Below are positions 7,963 through 16,507 of a stretch of 64,000 bases of DNA, piece after piece. The translations under genes and the position numbers were made by a program. Each line of letters starts with the position of its first letter. The first letter of the stretch is position 1. Under the pieces are notes generated by a model. It worked only from the letters and a program-made list of their open reading frames with translations, ran no database searches and was not told the DNA's origin. Source of the DNA: Scandinavium sp036495715 (GTDB taxonomy: Bacteria; Pseudomonadota; Gammaproteobacteria; Enterobacterales; Enterobacteriaceae); NCBI GenBank assembly GCA_036495715.1, contig DASXML010000051.1:62001-126000 (forward strand), read 5' to 3'.

Positions 7963-8325
7963 ATGCCGAAACGACGGAAATATGATGAAGTCCCAACCTG
8001 CGCAATGATGGCAACGCTCAATCTGTTGAATGGTCGCTGGAAAGGGGTGATCCTGTACTATCTTCTGATTAAAGGAACCATGAGATTTAATGAGTTGCAT
8101 CGGCATTTGCCGGGATGTACCCCACGCCTTCTGGTAAAACAGTTACGGGAACTGGAAGAGGATGCTTTCATTATCAGAACCGTTTATCCGGTTGTCCCAC
8201 CGAAGGTAGAGTATTCCCTCACTGAAGAAGGAAAAACCATTGGTCCTCTGCTGCTTCAACTCAATGAATGGGGTGAGGGCTGGCTTGAGAGACGGGGATT
8301 AAGACCTCAGAACACTTCAGCTTAA
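7963..8325 (+). CDS. HxlR-family transcriptional regulator
   Basis: This 120-residue winged-helix protein has the family pattern CAMMATLNLLNGRWKGVILYYL, MRFNELHRHLPGCTPRLLVKQLRELE and PPKVEYSLTEEGKTI. ATG 7963, with GGAGA seven bases upstream, is preferred over the in-frame ATG 7936. The conserved N-terminal Cys near residue 12 is the position used by redox-sensing relatives such as YodB and HypR. It probably controls the divergent MDR gene in response to electrophiles; the sensing role is inference. Confidence 0.85.
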   Translation: MPKRRKYDEVPTCAMMATLNLLNGRWKGVILYYLLIKGTMRFNELHRHLPGCTPRLLVKQLRELEEDAFIIRTVYPVVPPKVEYSLTEEGKTIGPLLLQLNEWGEGWLERRGLRPQNTSA

Positions 8326-8330
8326 GCCAT

Positions 8331-8477
8331 CGTGCGGTGAATCAGGTGTTGAAAATCGGTGACCAGATTATTCAGGTGGGTACTGGCGTGCGTTACTGGG
8401 CGGTGACGGATGATACCCGAGGCCATGAAGGCTGGGGCCTTCGAATGAACCTGACGTTCCTCTTTCCAGGAAAATAA
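8331..8477 (+). pseudogene. C-terminal remnant of an outer-membrane transporter-like beta barrel
   Basis: An open frame of about 48 codons ends at TAA 8475-8477 and reads ...LKIGDQIIQVGTGVRYWAV, then EGWGLRMNLTFLFPGK. This resembles the last two beta strands of MetA-pathway/neuromedin-U-type outer-membrane proteins, which end in GWGxRxxxTFLFPK. There is no start codon or ribosome site, and the frame runs into the 3' end of the HxlR gene. It appears to be the end of a gene whose body was removed when the HxlR-MDR segment was joined here. Confidence 0.5.
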
Positions 8478-8501
8478 CATTCTGGGTTTAACTGTCTATT
8501 T

Positions 8502-8523
8502 ACGGGCTGCTTCGGCAGCCCGT
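8502..8523. terminator. UUCG-tetraloop hairpin between convergent units
   Basis: Arms ACGGGCTGC and GCAGCCCGT enclose the stable loop TTCG. It lies 11 bases beyond the stop of the leftward outer-membrane factor gene and 25 bases after the rightward barrel remnant. The T-rich flank (GTTGTT) is on the plus side, so it may work in both directions. Confidence 0.55.
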
Positions 8524-8533
8524 GTTGTTAACG

Positions 8534-10030
8534 TTAACGCGGGTAATTTCCCACCGCACGGTTCACGGCAGCCCATGCGGTCATGACATCACGCTGACTC
8601 ATGGCCAGTGCCTGTCTTGCCTGGATATTGCTGCGCTGTGCATCCAGTACATCGATAAAGTTGCTGAGCCCACCATCATATCGCGCCTGGATTAAAGCCA
8701 GTGCCTGCCCTGCACTCTCTGCGCGTGTCTGCTGTTCGATAAGCTTTTGCTGCGCTGCCGTATAACGGCTTAAGGCATCATCAATCTCCTGCCACGCTTT
8801 CAGAACGGTTTTGTGATAATCAACCGCCGCCTGTTGTTGATCGGTTTCCCGCAGTACTACCGTCGCTTTACGGCGGCCACGGTCAAACAGCGGCAGATTC
8901 AGGCTCGGCCCTACAGACCAGCTGCGGCTGCCCCACTCCGTAAAGTTATCCGCGCTGTAGGTATCCATCCCAATTCGTGCGCCCAGCGTGATGCTTGGGT
9001 AAAGCTCAGCCTGTGCGACCCCAATTCGTGCCGTCGCTGAATGCAACTTCGCTTCTGCTGCCCGAATGTCAGGCCGGTTGCGCGCCACGTCCGACGGGAT
9101 GCCCATTTGCAGCGGCGGCAATTTATCTGATTTCAGGCTGTCAGCGTGGTATTGCAGTTGTTGTTGCAGTGCCCCCGGATGTTCGTCTAACAGCAATAAT
9201 AGCTGGTTCATCGCCACACCTTCCTGCGCCTGAAGGTCTATCAGGTTCGCGCGGGTCGCCGCCAGTTCGCTGCGTTGTCTTTCCTGAGTGGTCTCATCCA
9301 GCGCCCCGCCTTCGGTTCGCGCCTCGATCAGCGACAGACGCTCATTCAGCGCGTTCTCATCCTGTTTTGCGAGCACGATTTGTTGTTGAATACCGCGCAG
9401 GTTGTAGTAGTTATTCACCACGTCGCCGACAATACTCAGCCGCGCCATCTCCAGCATCGCTTGCTGGGACTGGACATCGGCGTCAGATGCTTCTACTGCC
9501 CGACGTACATGCCCCCACAGGTCGATTTCCCATGAGAAATCCAGTCCGCCCTGATACCAGTTCGATGGCGCGGCCATTAGCTTTATGAGTTCCTCCGGGT
9601 CCGGCAACGCTTCTTTCAGCGCGCGCGTCGAGGGACTGTTCTCGCTTTGCTGGATCCGGGTGACGCTGCCGGTGGCATTAATGTCAGGTGTTTGCTGTGA
9701 GTTCACAATCTGCTGCTGAGCACGGGCGCTGGCAAACCGTAACGTTGCAGTGCGGATATCCGGGCTCGCCGTTAAGGCTTTCTCGACCAATGCATCGAGT
9801 ACCGGATCGTTGTAGCGTTTCCACCACAGGTTATCTGAGACAACGCTCCCACCTGGTAGCGTGTGCAACGCAGCATCGCCGCTACGCCAGGTAGTCCAGT
9901 CGGTCGGCGTCTCTGCGGCTGGCTTTTTAAAGTCCGGACCTACGGTACAACCACTGATGAGGGTTATCGCCAGCGCAGTGGCCACTGCGGATAACGGGTG
10001 ACGGGTGAAAATAGAAAAACAGTTATTCAT
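8534..10030 (-). CDS. outer-membrane efflux lipoprotein (NodT/OprM family)
   Basis: This 498-residue protein has a lipoprotein signal with lipobox LISGC (Cys 28), then the family's VGPDFKKPAAETP entry segment and two OEP repeats rich in coiled-coil helix (for example RATLRFASARAQQQIVNSQ and RPDIRAAEAKLHSATARIG). It forms the trimeric TolC-like exit duct across the outer membrane. It is the last gene of the leftward export operon, 13 bases after the second permease. A dedicated duct encoded with a YbhGFSR-like ABC exporter makes a self-contained tripartite pump. Confidence 0.9.
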   Translation of the reverse strand: MNNCFSIFTRHPLSAVATALAITLISGCTVGPDFKKPAAETPTDWTTWRSGDAALHTLPGGSVVSDNLWWKRYNDPVLDALVEKALTASPDIRTATLRFASARAQQQIVNSQQTPDINATGSVTRIQQSENSPSTRALKEALPDPEELIKLMAAPSNWYQGGLDFSWEIDLWGHVRRAVEASDADVQSQQAMLEMARLSIVGDVVNNYYNLRGIQQQIVLAKQDENALNERLSLIEARTEGGALDETTQERQRSELAATRANLIDLQAQEGVAMNQLLLLLDEHPGALQQQLQYHADSLKSDKLPPLQMGIPSDVARNRPDIRAAEAKLHSATARIGVAQAELYPSITLGARIGMDTYSADNFTEWGSRSWSVGPSLNLPLFDRGRRKATVVLRETDQQQAAVDYHKTVLKAWQEIDDALSRYTAAQQKLIEQQTRAESAGQALALIQARYDGGLSNFIDVLDAQRSNIQARQALAMSQRDVMTAWAAVNRAVGNYPR

Positions 10031-10043
10031 CTTAATTCCTGCA

Positions 10044-11162
10044 TCAGTACAGTCGGTTACGGAACAACCACGCGGCCAGCGGCATCGTGATGACAGTCAT
10101 GGCAATCATGGGAATAAAATCAAAGGCAACGTCGCTTAAGCCTGCCCCTTCCAGGTACACCCGGCGCACCAGATCAATGGCAAAACGCAGCGGATTGGCG
10201 TAGGTCAGGGTATCGAGCACCGCAGGCATGGTCTGAACCGGCGTCAGCAACCCCGAAAGCAACATCAGCGGCATGATCAATAAGAAGGTGTATAACATCG
10301 CCTGCTGCATGTTGACGGACACGGCGGATATCGACAGCCCCAGACCGACAGCGGCAATGTTAAAACTGAGCAGCCCGAAATAGAGCACAAGCAACGAGCC
10401 GTTCATCGGGATCTGGAACCACAACAAAATCACCAACAGGATGATTGTGGACTGCAACAGTCCGACCAGCACCGGTGGGATGGCCTTGCCAATCAATAAC
10501 TGCATCGGCGTAAACGGTGTCACCAGTAGTTGGTCAAAGGTTCCCTGCTCCCGCTCTCTGGCAACAGAAAGTGCCGATAACAGCAGCGTTTGCATCATAC
10601 TGATCGCCGCAATCAGCGTGGGCATCAGTCCCCATCGTGACTCAAGATTCGGGTTATACCAGGCACGGACTTCAACGTTGATCGGCGAAAGAGCGCCCGT
10701 TCTGCGCTGATTAAAGTCGTTGACCACTGCGCTGATGTATCCCGCGGCAGCCCCAGCGGTAGATGAGTTGCGCCCGTCCAGGATCACCTGCATCGGCGAC
10801 GTCTGCTCCTGGTTGAGCTTGTTCTCAAAATCAGGCGGGAACGTCAGCACCATCAGCGCTTTCCCGTCCATCACCACCTGCTGGATTTGCGATGCCGACG
10901 TCAGCGTGGCGGTACGGTTGAATACACCGGTCCCGTCCAGATGCGAGAGGATTTGTGTGGACGCCTGACCACGACTTTGATCCAGCACAGCATAATCAAC
11001 ATGGTTAACGTCGTACGTGGCCGCATAGCCAAACAGCAATGCCTGCATCAGCACGGGGGCAATCAGGATAGCCCGGTTGGCGGGTTCTTTAACAATGGTC
11101 AGGATTTCTTTTCTTATCAAAAAGCCGATGTGCCGCAGCCATTGTTGGAGTTCAGAGATCAT
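10044..11162 (-). CDS. ABC-2 type exporter permease (YbhR-like)
   Basis: This 372-residue protein has one N-terminal membrane helix (APVLMQALLFGYAATYDV), a long periplasmic segment (about residues 55-170) and a cluster of five C-terminal helices. The conserved SVAREREQGTFDQLLVTP coupling motif lies between. This is the ABC-2 permease design of the YbhS/YbhR pair. It starts three bases after the stop of the other permease, so the two are translationally coupled and probably form a heterodimer with the double ATPase. The substrate is unknown; related E. coli exporters handle antibiotics and other xenobiotics. Confidence 0.88.
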   Translation of the reverse strand: MISELQQWLRHIGFLIRKEILTIVKEPANRAILIAPVLMQALLFGYAATYDVNHVDYAVLDQSRGQASTQILSHLDGTGVFNRTATLTSASQIQQVVMDGKALMVLTFPPDFENKLNQEQTSPMQVILDGRNSSTAGAAAGYISAVVNDFNQRRTGALSPINVEVRAWYNPNLESRWGLMPTLIAAISMMQTLLLSALSVAREREQGTFDQLLVTPFTPMQLLIGKAIPPVLVGLLQSTIILLVILLWFQIPMNGSLLVLYFGLLSFNIAAVGLGLSISAVSVNMQQAMLYTFLLIMPLMLLSGLLTPVQTMPAVLDTLTYANPLRFAIDLVRRVYLEGAGLSDVAFDFIPMIAMTVITMPLAAWLFRNRLY

Positions 11163-11165
11163 GCG

Positions 11166-12293
11166 CTACCTCAACCGTTTGCGAAGGGAAAGCCGTGAGG
11201 CGTTAATCAGGATCACCGCATAGAACAGCAGGATGCCGCACTGGCGGAAATACATGGGCCAGTCGTCGCCACCCAAAAACAGCGTCTTGATGAGTGACAT
11301 GAAATGGGTCGCCGGTAAAATCTGACTGACCACCTGGACCACTATCGGTAAGTTGCGGATATCAAACACAAACCCGGAAAGCATCATCGCCGGCATAAAG
11401 CTCGCGATCAACGCAATCTGGCTTGCCAAAAACTGGCTTGGCGCGTAGCCCGATATCGTCAGCCCCATCCCCAGTGAAACCAGCAGATACAGCAGAGACG
11501 AGGTGATAATGGCGAACAGAGAGCCTCTGATTGGGATCGCAAACAGGTAATGTGCCGCAAGCAGGCAGATAACGAGGTCAATAGCCCCAATCACCATATA
11601 CGGCGCGAGTTTAGCCAGTACCAGTTCCAGTGGGCGCACGGGGGTGACAAACAGGGCTTCAAGCGTTCCCCTTTCGCGCTCACGGGCGATCAGTAATCCC
11701 GTCAGGAAGGCTCCTATCAGCGTCAGGATGAGCACGAGGATCCCCGGCACAATAAACCAGGTACTGATCCCGGCCTCGTTGAACCACATGCGCTGCTCAA
11801 TGGAGACAGTACCCGCGGTTGTCGTGAGATTTTGTCGGTCAGCCTCAATGGCCGACTGCGCACCCAGTGCGCCGGTGATGTAGCCCTGTGCGGCCGACGC
11901 GACGCTGGTAACGGCCCCATTGAGCAATACCTGCAATTTGCCGTTTCCTGACGCCGCGCTTTCAGCATAATCGGAAGGAATGCGCACAATGGCATCGGTC
12001 TCATCTTTTTGCAGCGCCGCCTGCGCCGCGACAAGACTCGGGTATTCCTGCACGGAGAGATAACGGCTACCCTGCAAAGCGGTAATCACCTGATGACTTT
12101 GGGCTGTATGCTGTTCCTGCACCACCGCAACACGCGCAGAACTCAGGTCAAACGAGACACCGTAGCCAAACAACAGGATCAGCACGATGGGCAGCAGAAA
12201 TCCGACCGCGAGGTTACTTTTATCACGTACCAGCTGACGGGTTTCTTTACGGGTCAGTGAGATCAGACGACGAAGGAACGTTGAGTCACTCAT
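11166..12293 (-). CDS. ABC-2 type exporter permease (YbhS-like)
   Basis: ATG 12293 (MSDSTFLRR) overlaps the stop of the ATPase gene by eight bases, so I prefer it to the longer frame reaching 12344. The 375-residue product has an N-terminal helix (LAVGFLLPIVLILLFGYGVSFD), a periplasmic loop, and five C-terminal helices with the RERERGTLEALFVTPVRP coupling motif. It pairs with the permease at 10044-11162; the two are of similar length and share the same motif pattern, as in a diverged gene duplication. Confidence 0.88.
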   Translation of the reverse strand: MSDSTFLRRLISLTRKETRQLVRDKSNLAVGFLLPIVLILLFGYGVSFDLSSARVAVVQEQHTAQSHQVITALQGSRYLSVQEYPSLVAAQAALQKDETDAIVRIPSDYAESAASGNGKLQVLLNGAVTSVASAAQGYITGALGAQSAIEADRQNLTTTAGTVSIEQRMWFNEAGISTWFIVPGILVLILTLIGAFLTGLLIARERERGTLEALFVTPVRPLELVLAKLAPYMVIGAIDLVICLLAAHYLFAIPIRGSLFAIITSSLLYLLVSLGMGLTISGYAPSQFLASQIALIASFMPAMMLSGFVFDIRNLPIVVQVVSQILPATHFMSLIKTLFLGGDDWPMYFRQCGILLFYAVILINASRLSLRKRLR

Positions 12294-14067
12294 GGCTGTG
12301 CTCCTTTTTAGCCAACTGCGCGCGGGAATTCTCGACGATGGCAATGAAGGCGGTATTCATATCAGCGGTATGATCCAGCCCTGCGAGCTGGCGCACTTCT
12401 TTCGGCGTACCCAGCGCCAGCAGTTTTCCCGCATCCTGAATCGCTATCCGGTCGCAATATTCGGCCTCTTCCATAAAGTGCGTGGTGACGATAATGGTAA
12501 TGCCCTTATTCGCCAGTTCGCCAATGGTGTACCAGAACAGGCGACGCGCCAGCGGATCGATACCGCTTGTCGGTTCATCAAGGAAAACGATCTCCGGTTC
12601 ATGCAGCAAGGCCACTGCCATAGACAGACGCTGTTTGAATCCCCCCGGTAGTTCACCGCTGATGGCATCCGGGCTGAGTTCAAACTGCTTCAGTGAAGCC
12701 TCAATCTGACGGTTTAGCTTTTCACCGGACAGACCATACGCCCCGCCGAAGAACGTCAGGTTGTCGCGCACACTCAGGTTGCCATAAAGAGCAAATTTCT
12801 GCGAAACGTAGCCAATACGGGCGCGGGCTTTTGCTCGTGCCGTGCGCAGGTTCATACCGGCCACTTCCAGTTGTCCACTGGTAGCGGGTAACAGCCCACA
12901 CAGCATACGAAAGGTGGTGGTTTTCCCGGCACCGTTTGGCCCCAGCAGGCCGAATATTTCGCCACGTTTGACGTCGAAAGAGGTATTCGCCACCGCAGTG
13001 AAATCACCAAATTTCCGCACAAGATCTTTCACCGCGATAACCGGTTTATCGCTGTCGGCGTCACTGTGTTGTGCAGAAACCATTTCCGCTTTGACCGGCC
13101 CGGTCGGTGCCGTCGAATCATGCTGTTGTGCCTGATGCAACAACAGCATGAAACCATCCTCCAGCTCGGCCTCCCGGCGGGTAGCATTGACTTCCTGCGG
13201 GGTGGTTTCGTCGTCAGGAGAGAGACAGATAAAGCGGACGGCATCGCCTTTGGGGACGGCGTCTGCAATAGCATCGCGTTTTTCGAGCAGATGAGCCTGT
13301 AAAATACGGGATTTCGTGCCCTGCGGTGGAACGGCCAGCCATGTTCTTCCCTCAGCCTTCTGGCGCAGCATGTCAGGTTTACCTTCGGCGAGAATTTTAC
13401 CGTGGTTCATCACATAAATTTGCGAGCAGCGCTCGGCCTCGTCCATGTAGGCCGTACTGATTATCACGCTCAGTTTTTCATCCTGAACCAGCTGTTCGAT
13501 GATTTTCCACAAGTCGCGGCGGGAAAGCGGATCCACCCCCACGCTCGGCTCATCGAGCAGCAGTAACTCCGGGGAACGGACCAGCGTGCAGGCCAGCCCC
13601 AGTTTTTGCTTCATCCCGCCGGAGAGTTTCCCTGCCGGACGTGCCGTAAAACGGGACAAATCGGTTATCGACAACAGGCGTTCAAAGCGCTCTTGCCTGA
13701 CTTGCTCAGGGACACCATGCAAATCCGCATACAAATCGAGATTTTCCTGCACGCTGAGATCGTCATACAGCCCGAAGCGCTGCGGCATATAGCTGATGCG
13801 GTTTTGCACTGATTGTGGATCGGCGGTGACATCCGTGCCCAGTACGGTCAGGCTGCCAGAAGTGGGTGCATAGAGCCCGGCAATCAGCCGCTGAAAGGTA
13901 GTTTTTCCCGCGCCGTCCGGGCCAACCAGCGCCGTTAATTCACCCGCTCGAATATTGAGTGTCAGACCATCGAGTGCACGCGTGTCGGGCGCTTTTTTGG
14001 TGACACCTGGAAACAGGCGTACCAGGTCACGGGCAACGACGACATCCTGATTATCAGTTACCGGCAT
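12286..14067 (-). CDS. double-domain ABC ATPase (YbhF-like)
   Basis: This 593-residue protein holds two complete nucleotide-binding domains in one chain. Domain 1 has Walker A GPDGAGKTT (about residue 50), signature LSGGMKQ and Walker B LLLLDEPSVGVDP. Domain 2, from about residue 340, has GPNGAGKTT, an unusual signature LPGGFKQ and IVFLDEPTSGIDP. Both start by matching VARDLVRLFPG or VKDLVRKFGD. The start overlaps the end of the HlyD gene by 14 bases. It powers the two ABC-2 permeases encoded after it. The Pro in the second signature suggests one site may be less active, which is inference. Confidence 0.9.
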   Translation of the reverse strand: MPVTDNQDVVVARDLVRLFPGVTKKAPDTRALDGLTLNIRAGELTALVGPDGAGKTTFQRLIAGLYAPTSGSLTVLGTDVTADPQSVQNRISYMPQRFGLYDDLSVQENLDLYADLHGVPEQVRQERFERLLSITDLSRFTARPAGKLSGGMKQKLGLACTLVRSPELLLLDEPSVGVDPLSRRDLWKIIEQLVQDEKLSVIISTAYMDEAERCSQIYVMNHGKILAEGKPDMLRQKAEGRTWLAVPPQGTKSRILQAHLLEKRDAIADAVPKGDAVRFICLSPDDETTPQEVNATRREAELEDGFMLLLHQAQQHDSTAPTGPVKAEMVSAQHSDADSDKPVIAVKDLVRKFGDFTAVANTSFDVKRGEIFGLLGPNGAGKTTTFRMLCGLLPATSGQLEVAGMNLRTARAKARARIGYVSQKFALYGNLSVRDNLTFFGGAYGLSGEKLNRQIEASLKQFELSPDAISGELPGGFKQRLSMAVALLHEPEIVFLDEPTSGIDPLARRLFWYTIGELANKGITIIVTTHFMEEAEYCDRIAIQDAGKLLALGTPKEVRQLAGLDHTADMNTAFIAIVENSRAQLAKKEHSHE

Positions 14068-15076
14068 CGCGCTGATTCTCTGGCTGAGTATTGATGGTCA
14101 CCGTGGCGGGTTGCCCCATGCGCAGAACGTTGGTTGGGTCGTCAACGACAATGCGCACTTCAAACACCAGATTGGTGCGCAGGTCTTCCGTCTGCACGGA
14201 TTTCGGCGTGAATTCTGCCACCGAAGAGATAAAGCCAACTTTGCCGGTTACCGGTTTATCCGGGAATGAATCCGTGAGTATTTTGGCGGACATACCCGAT
14301 TTCACACGGCCCAAATCGCTTTCATTCAGCCACACGCGGACCCATTTCGGCTGGCTAAGCGCCAGGGTATAGACCGCTTTTTGCGGGCCTGTCATGTCAC
14401 CGGGTTCCTGAAGTCGCGCACGGACAACGGCATCAACGGGAGCGCGTAATTCGGCCTGTGAGAGGTGATATTGCATCAAGGCCAGCTGTGCTTCGGTCGC
14501 ACGAACCTGCGCTACGGACGCTTCACGTTGTTCGGAGCGTACCCCTTTTTCCATCAGCGTAAGACTGGCCTGACGCTCTTTCACGCTGGCCTGGGCAATA
14601 CGAAGATTGCTGCGGGCGGTGTCCAGTTCCTGTTTGCTGATGCCCTTCCCACCGGTGCTGGCGGAAATACGCTGAATACGGCTCATGTCTTCGGCTGCTT
14701 TCTGTAACTGTGCCTGAGCCGAAGCCAATTGCGCCCGGCTCTGAGCCACTTCTTCCGGGCGCGCGCCTGCCTGCTGTTCACGCACCGTCTGCTTCTGGGC
14801 ATCCAGTTGGGCCAGAGCCTGTTGCTCCTGAATTTTCAGCGCCCGGGTATCGAGCGTGGCGATAACCTGCCCGGCATGAACCCGATCGCCCTCATCCACG
14901 GTCAGCGTGCGGATACGACCGCTGTCTTCAAAGGCCAGCGAAACCTGGCGAATATCGACATTACCGTGCAGCGTGAGCGCGTCCTTGTCACCGTCGTGTC
15001 GGCCTACCAGCCAGTATGTCACTCCGGCGATAACGAGAGCGATCACGACCACTCCAGCGATGATTTTCTTATTCAT
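14054..15076 (-). CDS. HlyD-family membrane fusion adaptor (YbhG-like)
   Basis: ATG 15076 (MNKKIIAGVVV) has AGGACA at the right spacing and gives a normal signal anchor; the longer frame to 15121 would run into the operator palindrome. The 340-residue product has an N-terminal membrane helix, the lipoyl half-motifs (GNVDIRQVSLAF, VDEGDRVHAGQVIATLD), a long helical hairpin rich in Gln and Ala (about residues 80-195) and a beta-barrel domain (RAPVDAVVRARLQEPGDM). It bridges the inner-membrane ABC unit to the outer-membrane factor at the end of the operon. Confidence 0.9.
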   Translation of the reverse strand: MNKKIIAGVVVIALVIAGVTYWLVGRHDGDKDALTLHGNVDIRQVSLAFEDSGRIRTLTVDEGDRVHAGQVIATLDTRALKIQEQQALAQLDAQKQTVREQQAGARPEEVAQSRAQLASAQAQLQKAAEDMSRIQRISASTGGKGISKQELDTARSNLRIAQASVKERQASLTLMEKGVRSEQREASVAQVRATEAQLALMQYHLSQAELRAPVDAVVRARLQEPGDMTGPQKAVYTLALSQPKWVRVWLNESDLGRVKSGMSAKILTDSFPDKPVTGKVGFISSVAEFTPKSVQTEDLRTNLVFEVRIVVDDPTNVLRMGQPATVTINTQPENQRDAGN

Positions 15077-15108
15077 AATGAAGTGTCCTGATGTTCCCAG
15101 AGATATAT

Positions 15109-15129
15109 AGTTTAAATTCAATTTAAACT
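15109..15129. promoter_or_regulatory. perfect 10-1-10 palindrome, likely TetR operator
   Basis: AGTTTAAATT and AATTTAAACT are exact inverted copies around a single C. It lies in the gap between the divergent HlyD (starts 15076) and TetR (starts 15189) genes, the expected place for an operator that silences both. Symmetry and position are seen; binding is inferred. Confidence 0.65.
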
Positions 15130-15188
15130 TTATTTATGCAATAATAAACCCCTTATTGTCAAAATAGCTTATCTGGAATTTGTGGATT

Positions 15189-15830
15189 ATGAGCCGAGCA
15201 CGCAGAAGTGATGGGGATGTCACCCGCGAAAGTATTCTCGAGGCAGCCGGAGAACTGATCGCAGAAAAGGGATTCACGCAGACCACCAACAAAGAGATTG
15301 CTAAAAAAGCCGATGTTGACCTGGCCGCCATCAACTATCACTTTGGTGGGCGTGACGGCTTATATCTCGCGGTTCTGGCATTGGCTCATCATCAATATCT
15401 GGATGGTGATCAACTCGCTCAACTGGCGTCATCGGATCTCCCTGCACAAGATAAGCTAGGTACTTTCCTGGAAACGTTTCTGGCGAAACTGAGCAATCCT
15501 GATAACTGGCATGGTCGGGTTTTTGCGCGTGAGATGTTGTCTCCTTCTGCGCAGCTCGGCGATTTTCTCAATGCTGAAGGTGCCGGAAAGATTCAGTCGG
15601 TAAGACGGATTGTGGGTGAAGCGGCTGGTCTTACAGAAGATGATCCTCGCTTGCTCCCTTGCATGCTGAGTGTGCTGGCCCCGTGCATGATGCTGATGGT
15701 CGCGGGCAGTCGTATGCCAGGCCCAATTAAGGACATCATGGCCATGCAAACAAAAGCCCTGACCGCGCATTTTAAGCTGTTTTCGCTGGCCGGGCTTAAA
15801 GCGATACGTGAAGAGAATCAGAAGAAATAG
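15189..15830 (+). CDS. TetR-family regulator (CecR/YbiH-like)
   Basis: This 213-residue protein has the TetR helix-turn-helix (TRESILEAAGELIAEKGF, TTNKEIAKKADVDLAAINYHF) and a C-terminal DUF1956-like ligand domain. It begins at ATG 15189; an in-frame TTG at 15180 is less likely. In E. coli cecR is the first gene of the ybhGFSR operon, whereas here the regulator is divergent from the exporter and shares the palindrome at 15109-15129. Its stop codon falls exactly where a truncated copy of an MDR gene begins, so the end of this gene marks a DNA junction. Confidence 0.85.
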   Translation: MSRARRSDGDVTRESILEAAGELIAEKGFTQTTNKEIAKKADVDLAAINYHFGGRDGLYLAVLALAHHQYLDGDQLAQLASSDLPAQDKLGTFLETFLAKLSNPDNWHGRVFAREMLSPSAQLGDFLNAEGAGKIQSVRRIVGEAAGLTEDDPRLLPCMLSVLAPCMMLMVAGSRMPGPIKDIMAMQTKALTAHFKLFSLAGLKAIREENQKK

Positions 15831-16191
15831 CAGGGCTGCTGCCTCACGCATAGAAAGATTGCGCGGTTTAAGGGCCAACAAGTCAGCATCGGCGGAAACA
15901 AATTCTGTCAGTGAACCCTGAAGACCACGCACACCGCCAGTCAGACCATAAACCTCATCACCGGCACTGAAACGCGTGACGCCCTCGCCCACACCCGCCA
16001 TATCTGTACCCAGCACGGCCGGGAGTTCAGGCATGGCATACGGGGTTTCGCCCAAACGAATTTTATAATCGATAGGGTTTACACCGCACCAGAACCTCGC
16101 TCGCCTGCGGCTGAGGAACCGGCAGGTCTGTGCGAGCAAATTTATCATCGCCAAAATTTTCGAGTACGAGTGCGGTCATTGTCTTGCTCAT
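15831..16191 (-). pseudogene. truncated, decayed copy of the MDR gene at 5388-6383
   Basis: Reading leftwards from ATG 16191 the sequence gives MSKTMTALVLENFGDD, GVNPIDYKIRLGETPYAM and GLTGGVRGLQGSL, parallel to the intact gene. About 14 bases are lost before GVNPID, causing a frameshift. Fifteen bases are lost after DMAG, in frame. The gene stops after MREAAAL, at about residue 130, exactly at the TetR stop codon. The promoter region to about 16310 is also similar to 6384-6480. The divergence shows an old duplication or two related genes, not a recent tandem copy. Confidence 0.8.
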
Positions 16192-16507
16192 GGTCATTCC
16201 TGATTAATTTAGTGGGGACGACCAGACGCTAGCAATAAACATCAATCCAATTAATGGCATTGTCTGGATTTTATAATTCCGAAATTTGTAACAATAATAT
16301 CTCACTCAGATCCGGCATTTTGCGCCAGGCTTTATTCACACTCTTTTCTTACCATCAAGCAAACTTCACTCTCATTTTCGCGCACGTCGAATACTACCAA
16401 TCATAAAATATGATTAATCCGTCAATTATCGATACTGGATGTTATTAAAATAAAGGTTAATACTTCAGCGCATCTCACGTCAGAATGATAATAAGGAGCA
16501 ATTCACC
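16192..16507. other. intergenic region, duplicated MDR promoter side
   Basis: The left 120 bases resemble the promoter region of the intact MDR gene: ATCCAATTAATGGCA is shared, and both copies contain ATAATTCC a little further on. The right part is AT-rich and holds no gene. It ends in AAGGAG, the ribosome site of the hydrolase gene at 16508. I see no clear promoter hexamers. Confidence 0.4.

Noticed and set aside
15456..16154. 232-codon minus-strand frame read as one oxidoreductase
   Set aside because: Only its first part matches an MDR protein; the remainder is antisense to the TetR gene, so it is a chance extension of a pseudogene.
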